This document shows positions 16,527 to 24,288 of a stretch of 43,582 nucleotides of DNA, in pieces. Both the position numbers and the translations under genes were made by a program. Origin of the DNA: an uncultured Cetobacterium sp. (GTDB lineage: Bacteria > Fusobacteriota > Fusobacteriia > Fusobacteriales > Fusobacteriaceae); assembly GCF_947072685.1 (NCBI RefSeq), contig NZ_CAMTIK010000016.1:1-43582 (forward strand), given 5' to 3'. Numbering within the stretch: the first letter of the stretch is position 1; each line of letters opens with the position of its first letter. The notes under the pieces were generated by a model. That model worked only from the letters and a program-made list of their open reading frames with translations, searched no databases and had not been told where the DNA came from.

Positions 16527-17570
16527 TTAAAATATTATTTTTCCTCCACCGATTACAAATTCATCTGAATATATTACAAGATGTTGCCCCTTTGCATTTT
16601 GTGGATTTTCTTTTTCGTATTCAAAGTATACTTTTTCTTCCTCAAATATTATTTTCCCACTAAAACCACAGCTGGAAAATCTTGGTTTTGCAACCAAACT
16701 TAACCTTTTTAATCTTTCTTTAGAAATATGGAGTACAAAGTTATCAAGTTCTACTCTTTTTTTATTTAACTCTATATAATCGCCCAAAATTATCTCATTT
16801 GATCCTGGTATTATATCTAGAATAAAATATACTCTAGAAAAAATAATTCCTAATCCTCTTCTTTGTCCTATTGTATACAACTGATATCCTTGATGCTTCC
16901 CTAAAATATTTCCATCTTTATCTATAAAATTTCCGGGTTTTATATTTTCTTTTAAGTTATTTTTTAAAAAAGCTAAATATCCTTCTTTAGCAAAACATAT
17001 TCCTTGGCTATCTTTTTTATCATGCATATCTATTCCATATTTTTTTGCTCTGTCTCTAACAACTATTTTTTCATATTTTGCCAGTGGAAAAATTATTCTT
17101 TTTAAATTTTCTGGCTTTATTCTATATAACATATATCCTTGATCTTTTCTTTCATCTTTTGGTTTTTTTAAAAGAGTTTCTTCAAAACTATTCTCTTCCT
17201 CTATTTCACAATAATGACCTGTTGCTATAAAATATGCATTTTCTAAATCAGCTATTTCTAAAAGTTTTTTTATTTTTATTTTTTCATCACAAATTACACA
17301 AGGTGATGGTGTCATTCCATTTGAATACTCATCTATAAAATATTTTATTATCTTTTCTTTAAACTCTTCAACTATATCTAATACTATATGTTTAATCTTT
17401 AATTTTTTTGCTAGTTTTTTTGCATCCAACAAATCTTGAGATTTTTTTTGTTCTTCACTACAAATTAAAGTTACTCCAACAACCTCAAATCCATCCTCTT
17501 TTAACATATAAGCCGATGTTGATGAATCAACTCCTCCACTTAATCCTAAAATTACTTTTTTTCTGTCCAT
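16527..17570 (-). CDS. mnmA: tRNA-specific 2-thiouridylase MnmA
   Basis: 347 residues. It thiolates U34 of Lys, Glu and Gln tRNAs using ATP and a persulfide relay. The PP-loop GLSGGVDSS (residues ~9-17) binds ATP. The catalytic Cys lies in TPSPCVICDEKIK and the second active Cys in KKDSQGICFAKEG; the YTIGQRRGLG block is also typical. It lies 9 bases after birA and 11 before pepP, an operon without obvious functional unity. Confidence 0.94.
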   Translation of the reverse strand: MDRKKVILGLSGGVDSSTSAYMLKEDGFEVVGVTLICSEEQKKSQDLLDAKKLAKKLKIKHIVLDIVEEFKEKIIKYFIDEYSNGMTPSPCVICDEKIKIKKLLEIADLENAYFIATGHYCEIEEENSFEETLLKKPKDERKDQGYMLYRIKPENLKRIIFPLAKYEKIVVRDRAKKYGIDMHDKKDSQGICFAKEGYLAFLKNNLKENIKPGNFIDKDGNILGKHQGYQLYTIGQRRGLGIIFSRVYFILDIIPGSNEIILGDYIELNKKRVELDNFVLHISKERLKRLSLVAKPRFSSCGFSGKIIFEEEKVYFEYEKENPQNAKGQHLVIYSDEFVIGGGKIIF

Positions 17571-17579
17571 TCTTTTCCT

Positions 17580-18287
17580 CTATTTCTTCGAAATGTGAAT
17601 TTCTCCTATATTATATTTTTTTATTTCCGTTCCTATAAAAACTTCAAGTCTTCCATCTAAAAGTATATCTCCTGCTATTCCAGTTTCTTCTTTAGTTACT
17701 CCTACAATATCAATTCTTTTCCCATATAAATAATTAACGTTGTTTATTTCATTTAATATCTCTTGCCAGTTTCCAGCTTTAAATTTAAAAAAATCTTTAA
17801 AAAATGAATTTACAACATGTTTTATAATCTCTTCAATATCATATGTTTTTCCAGTTTTATTTTTTAAAGAGATTGCTACATCATTCGCTTCTCCAAAATT
17901 ACAGTTATTTATATTTATTCCTACTCCTATTATATAATAATCTCCTATTTTCTCTATTAAAATACCACTTAATTTTCTATCATTTAAATATATGTCATTT
18001 GTCCATTTAAACTTATAATCTTGAGGTTCTATTCTTTGCATAGTTTTTAAAAGAGAATATCCTACAACTAAAGACAACTTCATATACTCCTCTTCTTTGA
18101 TTGAATTGTCATGCTTTAAACAAAATGAAAATAGAGCTGATCCCTCAGATGAAATCCATTTATTCCCTCTTCTACCTCTTCCTGCTGTTTGAACTTTAGC
18201 TATTGCCAAATCTCTTTCTTCTAAATCTAACTTTTCTTTTAAAAATTTATTTGTTGAATCTATCTCATCAAATTTATAAACTCTCAT
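17580..18287 (-). CDS. birA: Biotin--[acetyl-CoA-carboxylase] ligase (no DNA-binding domain)
   Basis: 235 residues. It adenylates biotin and attaches it to the lysine of biotin-carrier proteins. The biotinyl-AMP loop GRGRRGNKW (~36-44), the KWTNDIYL segment and LSGILIE are clear. The protein starts directly with the catalytic domain, so it lacks the N-terminal helix-turn-helix of bifunctional BirA and should not repress DNA. AAAGGAGA precedes the ATG. First gene of the birA-mnmA-pepP unit, lying downstream of the galE terminator. Confidence 0.92.
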   Translation of the reverse strand: MRVYKFDEIDSTNKFLKEKLDLEERDLAIAKVQTAGRGRRGNKWISSEGSALFSFCLKHDNSIKEEEYMKLSLVVGYSLLKTMQRIEPQDYKFKWTNDIYLNDRKLSGILIEKIGDYYIIGVGININNCNFGEANDVAISLKNKTGKTYDIEEIIKHVVNSFFKDFFKFKAGNWQEILNEINNVNYLYGKRIDIVGVTKEETGIAGDILLDGRLEVFIGTEIKKYNIGEIHISKK

Positions 18288-18312
18288 CTCTCTCCTTTTA
18301 ATTTTAAAAAAT

Positions 18313-18348
18313 AAAATTAGGCAGAATATTATCTGCCTAATTTTTTTT
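18313..18348 (-). terminator. Intrinsic terminator of galE
   Basis: Arms AAAATTAGGCAGA (18313-18325) and TCTGCCTAATTTT (18332-18344) around a 6-base loop. On the - strand, the galE stop is followed at once by this stem and then a U-rich tail. Confidence 0.87.
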
Positions 18349-19336
18349 AATCATTATATCCTTCTGGATTTTCTTTGTGCCATTTCCATGCAGTTTCTAT
18401 CATTACATCTAATGACGAATATTTTGGTATCCACTTTAATTCATCCATAGCTTTTTTTGAACTTGCAACCAGCTTTGCTGGATCTCCCGCTCTTCTTGGT
18501 GATACTTCTGCTGGTATTGGATGTTTTGTTACTTTTCGTGCCACTTCAATAACTTCTTTAACAGAGAATCCCTCTCCATTTCCCAAGTTATAAATACCAC
18601 TTTCCTCTCCTTTGAATAATCTGTCTAAAGCTAAAATATGTGCATCTACTAAATCCATTACATGAACATAGTCTCTAATACATGTTCCATCTTCAGTAGG
18701 ATAATCATCTCCATATATTGCTATTTTTTCTCTTTTTCCTAAAGCTACTTGTAATATAATTGGTATTAGATGTGTTTCTGGCGAGTGATCTTCACCTATC
18801 TCACCTGTCGGATATGCTCCAGCTACATTAAAATATCTAAGAGCCGTGTATTTTATTCCATATGCATAATCATACCACTTTAAAAGTTTCTCAACCATTA
18901 ATTTGCTTTCACCATATGGATTTGTTGGTTTTGTTTCATCCGTTTCTAGTATTGGAATATTTTTCGGTTCTCCATATGTGGCCGCTGTTGATGAAAACAC
19001 TATGTTTTTTATTCCATATTTTTTCATAGTATTCAATAGATTCATGCTTCCCATCACATTATTCTCAAAATATTTAGCTGGATTAGTCATGCTCTCACCC
19101 ACTAATGAATCTGCTGCAAAATGTATAACTCCATCTATTTTATTTTCTTCAAACACTCTATTTAAAAATTCTATATCTCTTAAATCACCTAGAGCTAACT
19201 TAATATTCTCTGGAATAGCTTCTATATGACCGGTTTGCATATTATCTAATACTATAACCTCTCTCTTTGCTTCTATTAAAGCTCTTACAGCATGACTTCC
19301 TATATATCCAGAACCACCACAAACTAATATTGCCAT
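18347..19336 (-). CDS. galE: UDP-glucose 4-epimerase
   Basis: 329 residues. It interconverts UDP-glucose and UDP-galactose with bound NAD+. The short-chain dehydrogenase marks are GGSGYIGSHAV (NAD+ site, ~6-16), the Ser in VFSSTAATYG, and the catalytic YGESK (Tyr-x-x-x-Lys). HSPETHLIP and GDDYPTEDGTCIRDYVHV are specific to GalE. It is a single-gene unit with a strong promoter and its own terminator, so no neighbouring polysaccharide pathway is implied. Confidence 0.94.
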   Translation of the reverse strand: MAILVCGGSGYIGSHAVRALIEAKREVIVLDNMQTGHIEAIPENIKLALGDLRDIEFLNRVFEENKIDGVIHFAADSLVGESMTNPAKYFENNVMGSMNLLNTMKKYGIKNIVFSSTAATYGEPKNIPILETDETKPTNPYGESKLMVEKLLKWYDYAYGIKYTALRYFNVAGAYPTGEIGEDHSPETHLIPIILQVALGKREKIAIYGDDYPTEDGTCIRDYVHVMDLVDAHILALDRLFKGEESGIYNLGNGEGFSVKEVIEVARKVTKHPIPAEVSPRRAGDPAKLVASSKKAMDELKWIPKYSSLDVMIETAWKWHKENPEGYND

Positions 19337-19362
19337 TTTTTCCTCCTCTAGGTTTTTTCTTT

Positions 19363-19391
19363 ATTATATTTAGTTTTCAAGGTTCAGTCAA
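19363..19391 (-). promoter_or_regulatory. galE promoter
   Basis: On the - strand, TTGACT (19391-19386), 17-base spacer, TATAAT (19368-19363): a near-consensus sigma-70 promoter 27 bases before the galE start. Confidence 0.82.
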
Positions 19392-19452
19392 TCTTTTTAG
19401 CAATAATTATACGAATACTTTTTTTAATAATTAAAAAAAGATTAATTTATAA

Positions 19453-19481
19453 AAATAGCTAGACTTTTAATCTAGCTATTT
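19453..19481 (-). terminator. Intrinsic terminator of the FakA/FakB fusion operon
   Basis: Arms AAATAGCTAGA (19453-19463) and TCTAGCTATTT (19471-19481) around a 7-base loop; a short U-tract follows on the - strand. It lies a few bases after the stop at 19487. Confidence 0.82.
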
Positions 19482-19486
19482 CTGAT

Positions 19487-22003
19487 TTATCTTATTTTAT
19501 TTAGTATTCCCATTCCATATACAGGTCCTGTATGAGATGCTATTGTCGCTCCTATCTCAAATCTTCCTCTATAATCCAATTTTTTAGTTTTTTCAGCAAT
19601 ACTTCTCAGTTGGTCAGCAGCCTCTAATTCGCTACGAGTTCCACCCCAAGCAGTATACATGATTATTGAATTTTTCTCATTTTTAATTATTTTTTCCATA
19701 TAAGATAAAGCTCCTCTTTCTCCTAAAGCTTTAGCTTCAATACAAACTTCACCATTTTCTAGTTTTAAAACTGGTTTTATTTTTAAGAAACCACCAATTA
19801 CGGAAGAAGCTCTACCTATTCTTCCACCTTTTTCTAAATAAGATAATTCTTTTACAACAAAGTATACTTTCATCTTATTCTTAGTCTCATCTATCCATTC
19901 AATAATATCATCAAATGAACTCCCATTCTGAACCATTTTTGCAGCTTCTATTACTATATGTCCTAAAGCAAAAGTTACCGCTTTTGAATCTACAATAGCT
20001 ATATCGTCCTCTTTATTTAACATACCTCTTGCAACTCTTGCCGCTTGTTGAGTTCCACTTAGTTTACTTGAAATATGAATCGATATAATTTTTTTATACC
20101 CTTTCTCAAGTAATTTTTCATATAATTCTTTAAATTCAGCTGGAGATGGTTGAGATGTTTTTGGCACAACCCCATCTTTTAATAGTTGTTTCCAAAACTC
20201 TCCTTTTGTTATATCTACACCTTCTCTATAGTATGTATCTCCTTCAAGTTTAATTTTTAAAGGAATTATATCTACATCCAATCCTTTTATCATATCTGCA
20301 GTCAGATCTGATGTTGAATCAGTTACTATTGCTATCTCTGGTAACTCTGGGTTTCTATTTGTTATATATATATAGTAAGGATAATTTTCTTGCCCAATAA
20401 CCATATCTGAATATTTTACTTTAGATCTTATATTTTTTAAAACTTTATTTGCTTCTTCCGTTGAGCCTTTACCAATACAAGCAAATATATTTAATGTTTC
20501 ACTATTTATACAAGTATTATAAACTTTTTCAACTATCTCCTCTAAAGTAGATGCTCTTAATTTTATTTTACCATCAATTAGAGCAATATAATCTCCTTGT
20601 GTAATTGTTATCTCATCAACTTTTGTATCTCTTACTGCTTGTGTTATTTCAATAGAGTTATTAAAAGGTAATTGCTTTAATATATCATCTATACCAAAGT
20701 CCTTATTTTTTACAACATACTCTCCTTCAAGCATTGTTTTTGTCTCTAAAACTGTAATTTCTTTAGATGATCTTTCAGCGGCAAGCTTTGCTGAAGAGAT
20801 TATATTTTTATTATTTGGTAATATTACAATCTTATCTGCCTTTATTTTATTTATACCATCTTCTATATCTGCAACACTTGGATTTTGTGTTTGTCCTCCT
20901 ATAAGAACAGCTGTCGCTCCATTATCTAAGAATAGATTTCCCAATTCTAAATTATCAACTATTGCAAAATAAGCAACCGGTTTACTATTTTCATTTTGAA
21001 CTAATATCTTTCCTGTTTTATTAGCTTTATGGTGCTCTGCATCCGCTAGTAACATATTTTTATGTTGAATCTCCATATTATCAATCTTAATATTTGAAAG
21101 ATTTCCTAATTTTCCTGCAATATCTAATACTAATCCAGGATTATTTGTATGAATATGTGTCTTTGTTTTTTTTGAAGTTTGAGCACATACCATTGAATCA
21201 CCCAAATTTATTATTTTTGACTTATAATCATCTAAATCAAAATCTCCCGACTCTATTACAAACTCTGTACAATATTTAAATTTAATATCTTCAAATACAT
21301 GCATAACTGAATGTTCCATTAAATCTTTTCTCTTAGCTTGAGATTGAACTATTCTTTCTAAATCATTCAACATATCTGGATCTGTTACTGACTTTTCAAA
21401 ACCTTCTAAAATATAAAATATTCCTTGTCCACCAGCATCTACAACTCCTGCTTCTTTTAGCTTTGGTAACTGGTTTGGAGTCTCTTGAACTGCATCATAT
21501 GCCGCTTCTTTTAAATAAACTAAAAATGGAATGAAATTATCTGATGGTCCTTGATATTTTTCAGCCTCCTCAGCTACTCTTCTTATTACAGTTAACATAG
21601 TTCCTTCTACAGGCTCACTAACTGCCTTATATGCCTTTTCTTTAGCTAATCTAAAAGCTACCTTAACATCATCTACAGTAACCTCTTCTTTAGATCTAAC
21701 ACCTTCTAAGAACCCTTGTATTATTTGTGATAATATCGTCCCTGAATTTCCCCTTGCTCCCAGTAGAATTGCTTCCGAAACTATTTCAGCTAACTCCTCC
21801 ATATCTGGTTCATGGTTTAGCTTTATTAAATCATTCTCAACAGCTTGTAGTGTCATTGACATATTTGTTCCTGTATCTCCGTCTGGAACAGGATAAACAT
21901 TTAGATCGTTTAAAACATCTGAATATTTTGATAACCATCTACTTGCCGCAATTAATAATTTTGTCAGCCTTGTAGAGTTTAATACTCTTACTTCTATATT
22001 CAT
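19487..22003 (-). CDS. Fusion of fatty acid kinase FakA with DegV/FakB acyl-binding protein
   Basis: 838 residues with two normally separate proteins in one chain. Residues ~1-205 are a DhaL-type kinase domain with the Mg-ATP motif DGDTGTN and GARGNSG. The middle domain (~205-545) carries the FakA zinc ligands: Cys in KYCTE and the two His of THIHTNN. Residues ~555-838 are a DegV/FakB domain with VTDSTSDL, TSQPSPAEF, SSKLSGT, GGRIGRA and a SHTGPV segment. In Firmicutes FakA phosphorylates fatty acids held by FakB so that they can enter phospholipid synthesis; here kinase and carrier would act in cis. GGAGG precedes the ATG. It ends the coaE-to-fak operon, and pgpA in the same unit fits a lipid role. 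Confidence 0.85.
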   Translation of the reverse strand: MNIEVRVLNSTRLTKLLIAASRWLSKYSDVLNDLNVYPVPDGDTGTNMSMTLQAVENDLIKLNHEPDMEELAEIVSEAILLGARGNSGTILSQIIQGFLEGVRSKEEVTVDDVKVAFRLAKEKAYKAVSEPVEGTMLTVIRRVAEEAEKYQGPSDNFIPFLVYLKEAAYDAVQETPNQLPKLKEAGVVDAGGQGIFYILEGFEKSVTDPDMLNDLERIVQSQAKRKDLMEHSVMHVFEDIKFKYCTEFVIESGDFDLDDYKSKIINLGDSMVCAQTSKKTKTHIHTNNPGLVLDIAGKLGNLSNIKIDNMEIQHKNMLLADAEHHKANKTGKILVQNENSKPVAYFAIVDNLELGNLFLDNGATAVLIGGQTQNPSVADIEDGINKIKADKIVILPNNKNIISSAKLAAERSSKEITVLETKTMLEGEYVVKNKDFGIDDILKQLPFNNSIEITQAVRDTKVDEITITQGDYIALIDGKIKLRASTLEEIVEKVYNTCINSETLNIFACIGKGSTEEANKVLKNIRSKVKYSDMVIGQENYPYYIYITNRNPELPEIAIVTDSTSDLTADMIKGLDVDIIPLKIKLEGDTYYREGVDITKGEFWKQLLKDGVVPKTSQPSPAEFKELYEKLLEKGYKKIISIHISSKLSGTQQAARVARGMLNKEDDIAIVDSKAVTFALGHIVIEAAKMVQNGSSFDDIIEWIDETKNKMKVYFVVKELSYLEKGGRIGRASSVIGGFLKIKPVLKLENGEVCIEAKALGERGALSYMEKIIKNEKNSIIMYTAWGGTRSELEAADQLRSIAEKTKKLDYRGRFEIGATIASHTGPVYGMGILNKIR

Positions 22004-22018
22004 TATTTTCCTCCATTT

Positions 22019-22567
22019 TTAAAATGTTGGTGGATTTACCACCCAAAGAGCTTTTGCTCTTTTATCTGAATTATTTTTAAATCTATGTTTTTGACTAGAT
22101 TTAAAATAAAAACTATCCCCTTCATGTAGTGAATGAACCGCTTCCTCTATATATATGTCTAAACTTCCCTCAAGGATAAATATAAACTCCTCTCCAGGAT
22201 GTGTGTAATAACTTCTTCCGCTCTCTCCACCTGCTCCTATTTCATATAAAATAGGTTCCATACTTTTCTCTATATTCGAAGATGTTAACAAAGATATAGT
22301 CGTATTTGAATCTACACTTTCCACAAACTTTCTCTCTTTTGCCCTTATTAAGTCTGAATTTTTTTTAACCTCTTCATCTTCTATTAAATAACTAACCCTT
22401 ACATCCAATGAATTGGCAATTTTTTTTAAATTTTCTATTGAAGGAGATGCTTTTCCCTGTTCAATTTGTGATAAAAAGCTTGCTGATAAATCTACCATTG
22501 TTGCTAATTCTCTTAATGATAATGATTTTTCATTTCTGCTTTTTTTTATTCTTTCTCCTATACTCAC
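22019..22567 (-). CDS. XRE-family transcriptional regulator with cupin domain
   Basis: 182 residues. Residues ~1-62 are a Cro/CI-type helix-turn-helix (LRELATMVDLSASFLSQIEQ is the recognition region); ~110-182 is a small beta-barrel cupin (SYYTHPGEEFIFILEG, then HEGDSFYF) that would bind a small ligand. This is the PuuR-like layout. It starts with GTG, which overlaps the cinA stop codon, and lies 15 bases before the FakA/FakB fusion, so it might regulate fatty acid use or its own operon; the target is inferred only from position. Confidence 0.88.
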   Translation of the reverse strand: MSIGERIKKSRNEKSLSLRELATMVDLSASFLSQIEQGKASPSIENLKKIANSLDVRVSYLIEDEEVKKNSDLIRAKERKFVESVDSNTTISLLTSSNIEKSMEPILYEIGAGGESGRSYYTHPGEEFIFILEGSLDIYIEEAVHSLHEGDSFYFKSSQKHRFKNNSDKRAKALWVVNPPTF

Positions 22568-23775
22568 TACTGTTCATCCTCCTCTAATATTTTATAAAGT
22601 TCAAATAGACTATGGAGAACTGCTTTTTGTCTGATTCGACTTCTATCACCTTTAAAGTTAAATTTAAAAGTTGATATTTTATCTTTTACTCTAATTCCTA
22701 CATAAACAAGTCCTACTGGTTTTTCTTCTGTTCCCCCTGTTGGCCCAGCTATTCCTGTTGTTGAGATTGCTATATCTGTATCTAATCCTAAAACCATTCT
22801 TTCTGCAACCTCTTTGCTTACAGCTCCATACCTATCTATTGTATTTTTATCTATATTTAGTCTTTTTACTTTAGAAAAATTACTATAAGAAACTATTCCC
22901 TCTTCAAATATTTCTGAAACTCCAGGTATCTCTATAAATTTAGCTGCTAATAATCCACCAGTACACGACTCTGCAACTGAAATTGTATAATTTCTATTTT
23001 TTAACAAATTTATTATTTTGTTTTCTAATGTTTCTTTATCTTCTCCGAATATGTTCTCACCTATACTATTATATATCTTTTCTTTAATTTTTTCTACTGT
23101 GTTTTTATTAGATTGTGTACTTTGCATTCTAACTATTATACCATAATCTTTTACTAAAAACTCATATTCTATATTTGGATTTATAAAATATTGTTTTATT
23201 TTTTCTTCCAAATGAGATTCTGGTATCCCTATAACAATTAAATCTTTTATATATATTGGATCTATATTTATTTTTTTTGTATTAAAATAAAATTCTAAAA
23301 ATTTAGGAAACATATCATATAACTCTTTTGGAACTCCTGGAAAAGCAACTATATCGTCTATAAAAAAGGCAGGTGCCATACCTACTCCATTTTTTATAGA
23401 TATTGACCCTTCTGGTTTTTCAACTTCCTTGTGATTTTTATCTAAAAATTTTATATTTAAAGTTTCAAATTTATTTTTTAAATCTAAAAGTTCGTTTTTT
23501 TCAACTATAAGTTTTTTGTTCAAAAATTTACTTATTGCTAATTTTGTTAAATCATCATCAGTAGGTCCTAATCCACCAGAAACTATCACCAATTCACTAT
23601 TTTTTTTTGCAAATACCAATGTTTCCATGATGTCTTTCAGTGAATCTCCTACTGTCAATTTATACGCTATTTTCATTCCATATTTATTCAACTCTTCAGC
23701 CATATATAAACTATTTGTATCTGCTGTGCCTCCGTTTAATAGCTCTGTTCCCACTAATATCAAGCTACATCTCAT
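22567..23775 (-). CDS. cinA: CinA-family protein, nicotinamide-nucleotide amidase
   Basis: 402 residues, both domains present. The N-terminal MoaB-like domain (~1-170; SGGLGPTDDDLT and FPGVPKEL) hydrolyses ADP-ribose in studied members. The C-terminal PncC domain (~245-402; SVAESCTGGLLAAKF, STTGIAGPTGG, KPVGLVY) deamidates nicotinamide mononucleotide for NAD recycling. It follows pgpA by 15 bases, a common pairing in bacteria, and its stop overlaps the next gene's start. Confidence 0.93.
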   Translation of the reverse strand: MRCSLILVGTELLNGGTADTNSLYMAEELNKYGMKIAYKLTVGDSLKDIMETLVFAKKNSELVIVSGGLGPTDDDLTKLAISKFLNKKLIVEKNELLDLKNKFETLNIKFLDKNHKEVEKPEGSISIKNGVGMAPAFFIDDIVAFPGVPKELYDMFPKFLEFYFNTKKINIDPIYIKDLIVIGIPESHLEEKIKQYFINPNIEYEFLVKDYGIIVRMQSTQSNKNTVEKIKEKIYNSIGENIFGEDKETLENKIINLLKNRNYTISVAESCTGGLLAAKFIEIPGVSEIFEEGIVSYSNFSKVKRLNIDKNTIDRYGAVSKEVAERMVLGLDTDIAISTTGIAGPTGGTEEKPVGLVYVGIRVKDKISTFKFNFKGDRSRIRQKAVLHSLFELYKILEEDEQ

Positions 23776-23790
23776 TTCTAATCAACCCCA

Positions 23791-24288
23791 TTAAAAAAAT
23801 ATAGTCCAAATACAAACCATCAAGAAATTTCCAATTACTCCTGCTAAAAAATCATCTAATACTACTCCTATTCCATTTCCAAAAAATTGGGATTTATATA
23901 TTGGACCTATCTTTGTTATATCAAAAAATCTAAATATAACAAATCCAATTACAATTGCCATTGATGTTTGAAAAATTCCAACTGGATTTATTAGAAATAA
24001 TGTTGTTAAAAATCCTAGTACTTCATCTATTACTACTGCCTGTGGATCTTTTTCTTTATATATCTCTCTTTCTGCAATATCAGATACATAAACTGCCACT
24101 GCAAAAAATGTCATTAAAAACATAAAGTAAAAAGAGTTATATATCATATTGTTTGGAAACATTTTTTTTAACATCACTAATCCTATATAGATTGGTATTC
24201 CTCCTAAAGTTCCAAACGTTCCTGGGGCTACAGGCATCTCTCCCAATCCAAATACTGTGGCTAAATTCTTAACTGTTCTTCTCTTCAA
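23791..24288 (-). CDS. pgpA: Phosphatidylglycerophosphatase A
   Basis: 165 residues, a membrane enzyme that dephosphorylates phosphatidylglycerophosphate to phosphatidylglycerol. The start contains the conserved GLGEMPVAPGTFGTL block; the acidic motif DPQAVVIDEVLGF and the DDFLAGVIGN end are typical active-site residues. About three to four hydrophobic segments are visible. It starts with TTG directly after the stop of the U32-family gene, with an AAAGGGG site inside that gene, so translation is coupled. Confidence 0.92.
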   Translation of the reverse strand: MKRRTVKNLATVFGLGEMPVAPGTFGTLGGIPIYIGLVMLKKMFPNNMIYNSFYFMFLMTFFAVAVYVSDIAEREIYKEKDPQAVVIDEVLGFLTTLFLINPVGIFQTSMAIVIGFVIFRFFDITKIGPIYKSQFFGNGIGVVLDDFLAGVIGNFLMVCIWTIFF

